Shown: positions 32,699 to 41,243 of the stretch, in pieces
Position numbering within the stretch: position 1 is the first letter of the stretch
Layout of the letters: each line of letters opens with the position of its first letter
Origin: Nitrospira sp.
GTDB taxonomy: Bacteria > Nitrospirota > Nitrospiria > Nitrospirales > Nitrospiraceae
Reading direction: 5' to 3'
DNA: 64,000 bases
Assembly (NCBI GenBank): GCA_009594995.1
Contig: VOPR01000033.1
Span: 1-64,000 of the forward strand
Made by a program: the position numbers and the translations under genes
The notes under the pieces: model-generated
What the model was told of the DNA's origin: nothing
Seen by the model: only the letters and a program-made list of their open reading frames with translations
Databases searched by the model: none

Positions 32699-34334
32699 GC
32701 AGTCGAAGGTCATGAAGGATTTCTGGCGGGGCGGAGAACTCTTCGTCTGGATGACGGCATCCGGTGTGGCGATCAGTTTGCTGATGGTGGCCGGGATGTT
32801 GATCCTGATCATGGCCAACGGACTGGGGCAGTTCTGGCCCGGCCCCCTCCACCAGGTGCTCCTGAAAACGCAGGAGACCGTGATTGGCCAGAAAGTGGGC
32901 GAAGAGGAAATCCCCCATTCTGTGAGTCCCGAGACGCAGTCCGGACTTCGCCGTTTTCGCTACCGGGTCGGCAATCGGGATGTGTTCGGCTCCGAGTATC
33001 GTTGGATCAATGAGGCCGACATTCTCTCGGTCACGCGCCCCGAAAGCCTAGCGTCCGTGGAGCGGCGCGAATGGGGACCGGCCTATGGTCGCATCAGCAT
33101 TGAGGGTGGCACGACAGATATCAGTCCTGAACATTCTTGGGCGACGGTCGTGACATTGGTGGATCGAGCGAATCAGTTGCGGCGGCGGATCGAACATGTG
33201 GAACGTGAAGAGATCGGAGCCATCAACTATCAGATCGAAAAAGTCAGGCTTGCGCGTCAGGCCTTGACGTTGAAAAGTGCGAAGGGCTCCGGCGAAGCGG
33301 AGGAAGATCAGCGCCTCCTCACTCAGATTGCAGGGCTTGAACGTGACTATGTGGCCAAGACCGACATACTCGAACAGTTGCACAAAGAAGCCGGGCAGGA
33401 AGTGTTGTTTCTCACGCTTTCCACCGGGCGAAAGGTACGATTGTCTTTCGATCAGGTGATGGCAGTGAGCCGGCCGAACGCGATGACCTGGTTCGAAAAG
33501 TCCCTGGCCTACGTGCATAATCTCTGGCTATTCGTTTCCGGCGAGCCCCGCGAAGCCAATACCGAGGGCGGCATTTTTCCGGCGATCTTCGGCACCGTGC
33601 TGATGGTCTTTTTGATGACCTTGGCGGTGATGCCCTTCGGGGTGATGGCGGCCGTGTACTTACGGGAGTACGCCAAGCAAGGCCTGCTGGTCCGAATGGT
33701 TCGGATTGCGGTGAACAACCTGGCGGGGGTGCCGTCCATCGTGTTCGGCGTGTTCGGATTGGCGTTTTTTGTCTATACCCTGGGCGGTACGATTGATCAG
33801 ATCCTGTTTCCTGAAGCACTGCCGAATCCGACCTTCGGCACAGGCGGCATTTTGTGGGCCTCGCTGACCCTGGCGCTGCTCACGGTTCCAGTCGTCATCG
33901 TCGCCACCGAGGAAGGTTTGTCTGCGGTGCCGCGTGATTTCAGGGAAGGGTCCGTCGGCCTGGGGGCCACCAAGTTTGAAACGATTCGGCATGTGATTCT
34001 GCCCTGCGCGTTGCCGGGAATATTGACGGGATTGATTCTCGCCATGGCTCGGGCTGCCGGAGAAGTGGCTCCCTTGATGCTCACGGGGGTCGTAAAGTTG
34101 GCCCCGGCTCTTCCGCTGGACGAATACCTCCCCTTCCTGCATCTCGATCGAAAGTTCATGCATTTAGGATTTCACATTTATGACGTCGGGTTTCAGTCGC
34201 CGAATGTCGAAGCAGCAAAACCCATGGTGTACATGACCACCTTGATTCTGATCCTTGTGGTGGTCCTGTTGAATCTCGCGGCGGTGATGTTGCGCAATCG
34301 TCTACGGAAACGGTTTGCGACGTCGGCGGTGTGA
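32691..34334 (+). CDS. pstA: Phosphate ABC permease PstA with extended periplasmic coiled-coil region
   Basis: Inner-membrane permease of 547 residues, about twice the classical length. After the first membrane segment (about 18-45) comes a periplasmic region of about 240 residues. It includes a coiled coil (ANQLRRRIEHVEREEIGAIN and LLTQIAGLERDYVAKTDILE) and recalls the DUF3333-type N-terminal extension of pseudomonad PstA. The permease core (about 285-540) has the coupling loop EEGLSAVPRDFREGSVGLGA and ILAMARAAGEVAPLMLTG. It starts inside the end of pstC. The enlarged PstC and PstA probably form a joint periplasmic structure around PstS. Confidence 0.93.
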   Translation: MDKQSKVMKDFWRGGELFVWMTASGVAISLLMVAGMLILIMANGLGQFWPGPLHQVLLKTQETVIGQKVGEEEIPHSVSPETQSGLRRFRYRVGNRDVFGSEYRWINEADILSVTRPESLASVERREWGPAYGRISIEGGTTDISPEHSWATVVTLVDRANQLRRRIEHVEREEIGAINYQIEKVRLARQALTLKSAKGSGEAEEDQRLLTQIAGLERDYVAKTDILEQLHKEAGQEVLFLTLSTGRKVRLSFDQVMAVSRPNAMTWFEKSLAYVHNLWLFVSGEPREANTEGGIFPAIFGTVLMVFLMTLAVMPFGVMAAVYLREYAKQGLLVRMVRIAVNNLAGVPSIVFGVFGLAFFVYTLGGTIDQILFPEALPNPTFGTGGILWASLTLALLTVPVVIVATEEGLSAVPRDFREGSVGLGATKFETIRHVILPCALPGILTGLILAMARAAGEVAPLMLTGVVKLAPALPLDEYLPFLHLDRKFMHLGFHIYDVGFQSPNVEAAKPMVYMTTLILILVVVLLNLAAVMLRNRLRKRFATSAV

Positions 34335-34352
34335 TCATAGAGAGGAGCTCTC

Positions 34353-35216
34353 ATGGAAGTTCAATCCGGCAGGATCGCAGCAACGACACCGATCGTCACG
34401 GTTCGTCCGACCGTCCAGCCGTCCCGCCTCGCTCGTACTCAATCAGCGTTGGCGTCTTCGGTGAATGCCAAAATATCGGTTCGTGATCTCGACTTTTACT
34501 ACGGACATCGGCAGGCCCTGTTTCATGTGGGCCTGACGATTCGCACCAATTCAGTCACTTCCTTCATTGGTCCGTCCGGGTGCGGCAAATCCACGTTACT
34601 CCGCTGCCTGAATCGCATGAACGATCTGGTGGAAGGCGCTCGCGCCGTGGGACGGGTTGAGTTGGACGGTGTCGATGTCTATGACGTGGCCATCGATGTG
34701 ACCGATCTCCGCAAACGCGTGGGGATGGTGTTTCAGAAGTCGAATCCATTTCCTAAGTCGATTTACGACAATGTGGCCTATGGACCACGCTTGCATGGCA
34801 CCAAAGACAAACATTCGTTGGACGAACTTGTTCAACACAGCTTGCAGGGCGCAGGGCTCTGGGATGAGGTGAAAGACCGGCTCACACAGAGCGCGTTGGG
34901 ACTGTCCGGCGGCCAGCAGCAGCGGCTGTGCATCGCGCGCGCATTGGCGGTGCAGCCGGACGTTATCCTAATGGACGAGCCCTGCTCCGCGCTGGACCCC
35001 ATTGCAACCGGGAAGATCGAAGAGCTGATCTATACCTTGAAGGATACGTATACGGTGGTCATTGTGACGCACAATATGCAGCAGGCCGCGCGCGTGTCTG
35101 AGCAATGCGGATTTTTCCTGATGGGCGAGTTGGTCGAATTCGGCGATACGAAAACCATTTTTACAACACCTCGAGACAAGCGCACGGAAGATTACATCAC
35201 CGGGCGATTTGGATAA
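34353..35216 (+). CDS. pstB: Phosphate ABC transporter ATPase PstB
   Basis: Cytoplasmic ATPase of the Pst importer, 287 residues including a 35-residue extension before the usual start of homology. Walker A is GPSGCGKST (about 73-81), followed by [17 protein letters not shown]. The Q-loop is [20 protein letters not shown], the signature LSGGQQQR, Walker [14 protein letters not shown], and the switch His [18 protein letters not shown]. All match PstB closely. GAGGAG precedes the ATG. Gaps are 18 bp from pstA and 22 bp to phoU. Confidence 0.97.
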   Translation: MEVQSGRIAATTPIVTVRPTVQPSRLARTQSALASSVNAKISVRDLDFYYGHRQALFHVGLTIRTNSVTSFIGPSGCGKSTLLRCLNRMNDLVEGARAVGRVELDGVDVYDVAIDVTDLRKRVGMVFQKSNPFPKSIYDNVAYGPRLHGTKDKHSLDELVQHSLQGAGLWDEVKDRLTQSALGLSGGQQQRLCIARALAVQPDVILMDEPCSALDPIATGKIEELIYTLKDTYTVVIVTHNMQQAARVSEQCGFFLMGELVEFGDTKTIFTTPRDKRTEDYITGRFG

Positions 35217-35238
35217 ACCGCGGGAGGAAACGGACATC

Positions 35239-35907
35239 ATGCAACGTCACTTTGATCAAGATCTCGCGCATCTGAAACAGCAGCTGCTTCGCATGGGCGG
35301 CCTGGTCGAGTCGCAAATTCAGCAGGCTCTGCAGGCCCTCGTCGATCGGGACTCCGACGTGGCCGTGGACGTCATCAAGCAAGATCACGACGTCAATGCA
35401 TTGGATGTCGAGATTGACGAACTCTGCGTTCAACTATTGGCGTTACAACAGCCGACCGCCCGCGACCTGCGATTCGTGACGACGGCAATGAAGATTTCCT
35501 CCGAACTCGAACGCATGGGTGATCTGGCCGACAACATCGCTCAACGAGCGTTGGAGTTGAACGGCGAGCCCCAACTGAAACCGTACATCGACATTCCGCG
35601 TATGGCTAATTGGACCATGCGGATGGTGAAGGAATGCCTGGATGCCTTCGTGAATTCTGATCCGGGGCTGGCGAGGAAGGTCTGCGCGGACGACGATTTC
35701 GTGGATGAGGTGAACGAACAGTTGTTTCGGGAACTCCTCTCCTTTATGCTGGAGGACACCCGCACCATCACTCGCGCGATTCGCCTCACGTTTGTGGCAA
35801 AGTCGCTCGAACGAATCGCCGATCACGCGACCAATATCGCCGAACTGGTGGTCTATATGGTCGAAGGTAAAAACATCCGGCACGTTGCTCCGTCCGCGAG
35901 TTACTAG
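35239..35907 (+). CDS. phoU: Phosphate signalling and transport regulator PhoU
   Basis: Cytoplasmic all-helical regulator of 222 residues that couples the state of the Pst transporter to PhoR/PhoB signalling and restrains uptake. Two three-helix PhoU repeats are visible, with metal-binding type motifs ELERMGDLADNIAQRALEL (first) and SLERIADHATNIAELVVYM (second). The ATG at 35239 follows GGAGG. The stop is directly followed by the ppx start with no gap. No PhoR-type kinase is encoded nearby. Confidence 0.96.
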   Translation: MQRHFDQDLAHLKQQLLRMGGLVESQIQQALQALVDRDSDVAVDVIKQDHDVNALDVEIDELCVQLLALQQPTARDLRFVTTAMKISSELERMGDLADNIAQRALELNGEPQLKPYIDIPRMANWTMRMVKECLDAFVNSDPGLARKVCADDDFVDEVNEQLFRELLSFMLEDTRTITRAIRLTFVAKSLERIADHATNIAELVVYMVEGKNIRHVAPSASY

Positions 35908-37461
35908 ATGCCCAAGCTGGCCGTCCTCGATATCGGCACCAATTCCATCCATATGGTCTTAGCGGAGGTCCAGCCGGACTACTCCTATAAGATTCTCGAT
36001 CGCTTCAAAGATATGACCCGGTTGGGTGACGGCGTGTTTACCTCGCGGCGTCTTTCCGACCAGGCGATGATGCGCGGGTTGGAAGTGATCCGCACGCTTG
36101 TCACCCTGGCCAGAAATAAGGGCTATGAGCGGATCGAAGGAGTGGCCACCAGCGCGGTGCGGGAGGCCCGAAACGGCGGCGAGTTTCTGGACCATGTCGC
36201 GCAGCAAACAGGGTTGACCGTCCGCGTAATTACCGGCGCAGAAGAAGCGCGCCTGATCTTTCTGGGCGTGCAGAACAGTGTGGCCTTGCCCGAGCCGCCG
36301 ACCCTCGTGATCGATATCGGCGGCGGTTCCGTGGAGGTCATCGTCGGCAATCGGGAGACCATTTTTCAAGCTCGCAGTCTCAAGCTGGGCGCCATCCGGC
36401 TCAAGGATCTCTATCTGACGAAAACGCCTCCGTCCAAGGCGATGCTCCGTGAATTGGAAGATGCCGTCACCGTTCAACTAAAGAGTGCACTGGGCCCCTA
36501 CAAAACCAAACGAGTGGAACAGATTATCGCCACCTCCGGCATGGCGGGCAATCTCGCCGAGGTGATTCATCTGGGACGAGCCGGACGTCCACTTCCGCAA
36601 CTCAATCTGGCGAAGGTGTCCGCGAAAGAGATTGCCGCGGTTGAAAAGCGTTTAGCCGACGCGTCCCTGAAAACACGTCTCGCCATACCGGGACTCGACC
36701 CCAAACGGGTGGACACGCTGCTCCCCGCCACGATGGTCTTCAGGATTCTGCTCGAGCTGTTGAACAAGACCGAGTTGACGATTTGCGACAAAGCGATTCG
36801 GGAAGGAATCATTTACGACTTTATCCAGCGCCACCACGAACGCATTCAAGCGGAGCGGGACATTCCCGATGTGCGCAAGCGGAACATTATGGCCCTGGCG
36901 CACCGGTGTCATGTCTCCGAGACACATGCGCTTCATGTGGCAGGCCTGGCCTTGCGTCTGTTCGATCAGACGAAGCCCTTGCATGGGTTCGGACAGCGGG
37001 AACGGGAATGGCTGGAGTACTCCGCGATTCTGCATGATATCGGTTACTTGATCAATTCTCGGCAGCACCACAAACATGCCTACTATTTGATCAAGAACAG
37101 TGATCTCTCGGGGTTCACGGCTGAAGAGATCGACGTCGTCGCGAATATCGCCCGGTACCACCGTCGATCGGTCCCGAGCCGGAAGCATGGCGAATTTACC
37201 GCGCTGCCGGATGGCACTCAGCGCATCATCAATGTGTTGTCGGCTCTCCTGCGCATCGCCGATGGACTGGATCGTAGCCAGTTTTCAGTGGTGCAGAATA
37301 TCGAGGTCAAGCTCGGCAAGACCGTGGTGATAACCGCCCAGGTGTCGGGTGATGCGGAGCTGGAGATCTGGGCCGCGCGCGGCCGCAGTGACCTGTTTGA
37401 AAAGGTGTTCAAGCGGCCGGTTCAGTTCGTCACGAGCACCCAAGACGACGCCACAAGCTGA
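35908..37461 (+). CDS. ppx: Ppx/GppA exopolyphosphatase with C-terminal HD domain
   Basis: Hydrolyses terminal phosphates of polyphosphate, or pppGpp. The protein is 517 residues. The actin-like phosphatase half (1 to about 310) has phosphate-binding loops LDIGTNSIHMVLAEV and VIDIGGGSVEVIVGNRE with EGVATSAVREARN between. The C-terminal half (about 320-510) is an HD-type domain with ILHDIGYLINSRQHHKHAYY and RYHRRSVP. The start codon touches the phoU stop, so it is the last gene of the pst operon, joining uptake with polyphosphate turnover. Ppx and GppA cannot be told apart by eye; context favours Ppx. Confidence 0.92.
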   Translation: MPKLAVLDIGTNSIHMVLAEVQPDYSYKILDRFKDMTRLGDGVFTSRRLSDQAMMRGLEVIRTLVTLARNKGYERIEGVATSAVREARNGGEFLDHVAQQTGLTVRVITGAEEARLIFLGVQNSVALPEPPTLVIDIGGGSVEVIVGNRETIFQARSLKLGAIRLKDLYLTKTPPSKAMLRELEDAVTVQLKSALGPYKTKRVEQIIATSGMAGNLAEVIHLGRAGRPLPQLNLAKVSAKEIAAVEKRLADASLKTRLAIPGLDPKRVDTLLPATMVFRILLELLNKTELTICDKAIREGIIYDFIQRHHERIQAERDIPDVRKRNIMALAHRCHVSETHALHVAGLALRLFDQTKPLHGFGQREREWLEYSAILHDIGYLINSRQHHKHAYYLIKNSDLSGFTAEEIDVVANIARYHRRSVPSRKHGEFTALPDGTQRIINVLSALLRIADGLDRSQFSVVQNIEVKLGKTVVITAQVSGDAELEIWAARGRSDLFEKVFKRPVQFVTSTQDDATS

Positions 37462-37553
37462 ACCGGCACTCCTCCGCTGCGCTACTCTCGCTGTTATCTA
37501 GAGACGGATGGTCTCTGCTTCATGGGAGCGTCTGAGCATTGTGGTGGTTCCGC

Positions 37554-38051
37554 TCATGCGAGGGCTCGTAATTGAGCAGCGGTGAGCCACCACTCGAGCC
37601 GGCCCGTTGTCGGGCGGACGGCATCCCCGAGATGAATCAGGCAAGCGCCTGCTTTTTTCAGGCCGAGGCCGGCGCAAGATTTCCCCGCGAGCAGAATGCC
37701 GGCTGTAGTGCTCAAATGAGGTTCATGCCCGATGCACCATACGACGGCATCAGAGGGCAAGGTGTCGAGCAACGACAACAGTAACCTCGGAGCCATTTCG
37801 GGAGTGAGCTCATTGCGGATCTGAATCTTGGGTTTCGACGGGAGCAGCGATTGCAGAATTTCCGCGGTTTCTCGTGCCCGCCGTAGAGGACTGGAGAGGA
37901 TATGTGTGGGTGCTACCTGCAGGGTCAGCAGACCCCTGCCGGACTGCCTGGTGCGGGTGACCCCCTTATCGGTGAGAGGACGATCCTCATCCTCCCCTTT
38001 CCAGTCCTGACGGTCGCGCGCGATGCCGTGTCGGAACAAGAGACAATCCAT
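37554..38051 (-). CDS. sixA: Phosphohistidine phosphatase SixA-like
   Basis: A 165-residue histidine phosphatase superfamily protein. The catalytic RHG is at residues 7-9 (LLFRHGIARD), the second active-site region is SSPLRRARETAEIL, and the second His is in CIGHEPHLSTTAG. The length fits SixA, which removes phosphate from phosphohistidine in phosphorelay proteins. It converges on ppx with a 92-bp gap and is divergent from the CHAD gene. CHAD and SixA genes are often neighbours in bacteria. Confidence 0.88.
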   Translation of the reverse strand: MDCLLFRHGIARDRQDWKGEDEDRPLTDKGVTRTRQSGRGLLTLQVAPTHILSSPLRRARETAEILQSLLPSKPKIQIRNELTPEMAPRLLLSLLDTLPSDAVVWCIGHEPHLSTTAGILLAGKSCAGLGLKKAGACLIHLGDAVRPTTGRLEWWLTAAQLRALA

Positions 38052-38103
38052 TGAAGATCCTCTAGGCGCTTGACTGGAGATCGAACCGCGCCAACAAACT
38101 ATT

Positions 38104-38118
38104 TAACCGATACTTGAA
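38104..38118 (+). promoter_or_regulatory. Weak Pho-box-like repeat upstream of the CHAD gene
   Basis: TAAC (38104) and TGAA (38115) at 11-bp spacing, 32-46 bp upstream of the start codon. Only one half-site matches well; could be chance. Confidence 0.25.
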
Positions 38119-38149
38119 GTAGGATGGACTATCCAGCACTGGGTGACGT

Positions 38150-38989
38150 ATGAGCAACATGAAACGGTCACGCCGCCCTATTCATACCGTACCCGTCTCT
38201 CCTTCTCAAGATCTTGCGCGGACGGCAGCTGCCTATCAGTCCACAGTCTTGGGTTTGGTACGTCAATTGGCGGCCGGAGACCGGCACGCGGACACGGTCC
38301 ACGCCGTTCGGACGCATTGTCGTAAACTTCAAGCGTTGCTGGAGCTCTCAGACGACGCACGTCGCGCCTCTGCTATGGCGCGGGCTGTTCGTCGGCTGAG
38401 CAAGCTGCGCGCGCTGCAGGTTTTCCGGCAGTATTTGCTGAAGATCGACGCCCCTGAGTCTGACGTTGCCACAGTAGAAGCCCGTATCGTGAAGCAGGCT
38501 CAAAAGCTGAACCGGACGCAGGCTTATGACAAGATCGAGCAGGTCGTCTGGAAGCAGGCGCTTCCGGCGATCCCCTCTCTGGGCCATTCCCTGACGGGTC
38601 GGCTCGACATCCTGCGACATGAGCATGAACGTCGACTGAATCGTCTTATCAATGCCGCATCCAAAGATCCTCGTCGCAAACGCATCCACGCGTTACGGCT
38701 CGCGTTGAAAACCATCCGGTATCAGATCGAATGGCTGCCGGGGCTGGCAGGCCCAAAGCAGATGCTCCTTAAAAAGATCAAACGCGTTCAGGCTCTGCTG
38801 GGACGATATGAGGAACTGGCGGATTTTAAGTGCTGGGGGGAGAGGCTGAATCCCACGGTGCAAGCCCATATCAGGAAGGATTGGAAGCGGGCTCGCAAAC
38901 GGGCCAGGGTGGTACCGTGCAAACTGTCGTGGCTGGTGGATGCAATGGCATCCGGGCATCTGTGGGTTGGAGTGACACAGCCTGGTTGA
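38150..38989 (+). CDS. CHAD-domain protein (polyphosphate binding)
   Basis: A 279-residue basic, all-helical protein. Both halves of the CHAD fold show the diagnostic pattern: VHAVRTHCRKLQALLEL (about residues 50-66) and IHALRLALKTIRYQIEWL (about 182-199), each with His plus regularly spaced Arg/Lys that line a polyphosphate-binding cavity. The extreme N-terminus is also basic. No CYTH domain is attached. It lies next to ppx and sixA and within the Pho island, which supports a polyphosphate role. Its stop codon abuts the stop of the convergent response regulator with no bases between. Confidence 0.88.
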   Translation: MSNMKRSRRPIHTVPVSPSQDLARTAAAYQSTVLGLVRQLAAGDRHADTVHAVRTHCRKLQALLELSDDARRASAMARAVRRLSKLRALQVFRQYLLKIDAPESDVATVEARIVKQAQKLNRTQAYDKIEQVVWKQALPAIPSLGHSLTGRLDILRHEHERRLNRLINAASKDPRRKRIHALRLALKTIRYQIEWLPGLAGPKQMLLKKIKRVQALLGRYEELADFKCWGERLNPTVQAHIRKDWKRARKRARVVPCKLSWLVDAMASGHLWVGVTQPG

Positions 38990-39712
38990 TTACTGGCCCG
39001 CGAGGCTGTTCGCACTATCTGATGGAGGTGTTGTCAGACGGAAACCACCGGGAACCGTTTTTATCTGTCCGACAGCCGGGATTTCTCCCTCCAGCTTCTG
39101 ATTCAGCTGTTCCATGCACCGATCAAGTTCTCCGTCGTGCATGAGTGTGTCGTCTCCCCAGAGCAGTGCCTTGAACTCCTCGCGTGGGACGACACTTCCG
39201 ACCGTCGAGGCCAATCGACGCAACGCCTTCCATTCGTGTGCGGAGAGCGTCATTTTCCGTCCACAGTAGACTGCTACATACAGGTTTTCCGTCAACGTGA
39301 GGTCCTCACCGAGTTCTTCATCCTGTACTTGGCTTTGCCGACTGCGTCGCAGCAACGCCCGCACCCGAGCGACTAGCTCCATGCCTGAGTAGGGTTTGAC
39401 GATAAAGTCATCCGCGCCGCCGTCGAGCGCCTCCGCGCGCCGCTCTTCGGACGAAAACCCCGACAAGACAATGATAGGGATATGTTTGGTGGAGGGGTCC
39501 TGACGTAAGCGTTTACACATTTCGCGTCCCGAGAGGCCCGGTAGGTTGTCATCCGCCATGATCAGGGATGGTTTGATGCGCCAGACATCTTGCATGCCGG
39601 ATGGACCGTCGAACGCCACGTTGGTGCGAAATGACGCCTGCCTAAGGATCTGATCCAGCATTTTTGCCTGGCTCTGATCGTCTTCGACAATTTCAATGAT
39701 TTCTAAGGCCAT
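38990..39712 (-). CDS. OmpR-type response regulator at the end of the EPS locus
   Basis: A 240-residue regulator. The receiver is canonical: Glu10/Asp11/Asp12, Asp54 (MADDNLPGLSG), Ser84 (IVLSG) and Lys106 (IVKPY). The C-terminal winged-helix region (about 140-228: GRKMTLSAHEWKALRRLAST, ending KTVPGGFRLT) is divergent in the recognition helix. It resembles the regulator at 28556-29248 in its receiver, suggesting a shared origin. No kinase is adjacent. It lies 86 bp after the ExeA-like ATPase on the same strand, so it may be co-transcribed with the exopolysaccharide genes. Confidence 0.88.
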   Translation of the reverse strand: MALEIIEIVEDDQSQAKMLDQILRQASFRTNVAFDGPSGMQDVWRIKPSLIMADDNLPGLSGREMCKRLRQDPSTKHIPIIVLSGFSSEERRAEALDGGADDFIVKPYSGMELVARVRALLRRSRQSQVQDEELGEDLTLTENLYVAVYCGRKMTLSAHEWKALRRLASTVGSVVPREEFKALLWGDDTLMHDGELDRCMEQLNQKLEGEIPAVGQIKTVPGGFRLTTPPSDSANSLAGQ

Positions 39713-39798
39713 GAAGGCACTCCTCTTCCCTCCTGATCGGTTGGAATAGGGCGAAACTTGAGCGCGAGGTGATGTGGAGGATGAGGAGCGTCGGCGGC

Positions 39799-41217
39799 TT
39801 ACTTGGAGGCGCCGAGAATACGTTGCAGTTGCGTGACCCAGGAGGATCCATCCCCGCTTGATGCCTCGCGCGTCGATGGGGAGCGTCGGCCGCTCATCCG
39901 GTCGATCCGTTCCGCCACGTCCTTGAAGTTCGGATCCTCACGCCTGATCCAGCGATATTGTTCGAGCGTGTCTTCGGTACGACCCAAGGATTCAAGGGTG
40001 CGCGCAAGCAGGTATCGCACCTGGATCGTGTCGGCCGATGATGCGCGTTTTGCCTGCAACGCTTTTCGAAACGCCGTGACGGCCTCTTCCGGTTGAGCAA
40101 GAGATTTCAGGCATATTCCCACTTGGGCCATCGCTCTGAATGTGAGCGACGCATCCTGGGCCGCGAGGGAAAACTGTTGTAAGGCTTCCTTGTGCGCTCC
40201 GGATTTCTTGAGCGCGAGACCACGCTCGTAATAGTCATTGGTATCCTGTCGCGCCGGAGTAGCCGCTGAAGGAGATGCGGACGAGGCATTCTGACGGCCG
40301 GCATCGTTGGAGGGAACCGGTCGAGCTGCAAATGCAGCTAGTTGACTCTGCTCGGCTGCCTCCTGCTCCTTGGTCATCGCCGTTAGGGCATCGGTGTCGA
40401 CAAGCGGGAGAATTCCGCCTTTGCTCCGATCTTTTGCCGCCTGGACGACGATCTTGGTTGAGAGAAATCGGGCCTCTTCCGCGAAACCGTACGTCAGGGC
40501 GGTATCGCAGAGTTGATTGATGAGGCGCGGGATGCCGCCCGTCAACCGGTGGATCATCCTGGTCGCGTGGGAGGTAAAGATCGGTTCCTCGCGACCGGCT
40601 ACCCGTAGACGATGGGCGATGTAGCCGATGGTGTCTTCTTCTTTGAAAGGTTCGAGGCTGTAATCCACCATGACACGCTGCGCGAATTGGGTCAGATCTT
40701 TCCGTTGCAGGAGCTGCCGAAGGTCCGGCTGTCCGGAAAGAATGATCTGAAGAATGGGCGCTTTATCCTTGTTGAGATTGGAAAGGAGACGCAACTCTTC
40801 CAGGAGATTCGCCCCAAGGTTCTGCGCTTCATCGATGATCAGCAATACCCGCCGTTTCGCGGCGGCTTCCTTGTCGAGAAACTGCTGGAACGCGTGAAAC
40901 CCTTCCAGCTTGTCCAGGTTCTTGTCGTTCTGCCCGAAGGCGAGCAAAATCCAAGGCAACAGGGTTTCCATTCCCTCGTGAGTATTCGTAATCAGCCCGG
41001 TGGTGAAATGATTTCGATGCTCGGCCAGGATCTGTTGGATGAGGGTGGTCTTCCCCATCCCCGGTTCTCCGGTGAGCACGACGAACCCCGCTTGATTGAG
41101 AATGCCGTATTCGAGGGTCGTCAGCGCAAGACGGTGGGTCTCGCCCCGATACAGAAAGTCTGGATTCGGGACCAGCGTAAACGGCTTGAGCGTCAGATTG
41201 TAGAAACGTTCGTACAT
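39799..41217 (-). CDS. ExeA-like AAA ATPase with C-terminal TPRs (exosortase-locus type)
   Basis: A 472-residue protein. The N-terminus (MYERFYNLTLKPFTLVPNPD) and Walker A (GEPGMGKTT, about 50-58) are those of the ExeA/GspA ATPase family; Walker B is VLLIIDEAQNLG. The AAA core ends near residue 270. After a Ser/Ala-rich linker, two or three TPRs follow (about 325-430: YYERGLALKKSGAHKEALQQ). ATPases of this kind are standard in EpsH/XrtA exosortase loci, next to the tyrosine autokinase. The start follows an AGAAGA stretch. It is the 3'-most assembly gene of the locus. Confidence 0.88.
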   Translation of the reverse strand: MYERFYNLTLKPFTLVPNPDFLYRGETHRLALTTLEYGILNQAGFVVLTGEPGMGKTTLIQQILAEHRNHFTTGLITNTHEGMETLLPWILLAFGQNDKNLDKLEGFHAFQQFLDKEAAAKRRVLLIIDEAQNLGANLLEELRLLSNLNKDKAPILQIILSGQPDLRQLLQRKDLTQFAQRVMVDYSLEPFKEEDTIGYIAHRLRVAGREEPIFTSHATRMIHRLTGGIPRLINQLCDTALTYGFAEEARFLSTKIVVQAAKDRSKGGILPLVDTDALTAMTKEQEAAEQSQLAAFAARPVPSNDAGRQNASSASPSAATPARQDTNDYYERGLALKKSGAHKEALQQFSLAAQDASLTFRAMAQVGICLKSLAQPEEAVTAFRKALQAKRASSADTIQVRYLLARTLESLGRTEDTLEQYRWIRREDPNFKDVAERIDRMSGRRSPSTREASSGDGSSWVTQLQRILGASK

Positions 41218-41243
41218 AGATCTTCTTTACGAGACAATGGGTG

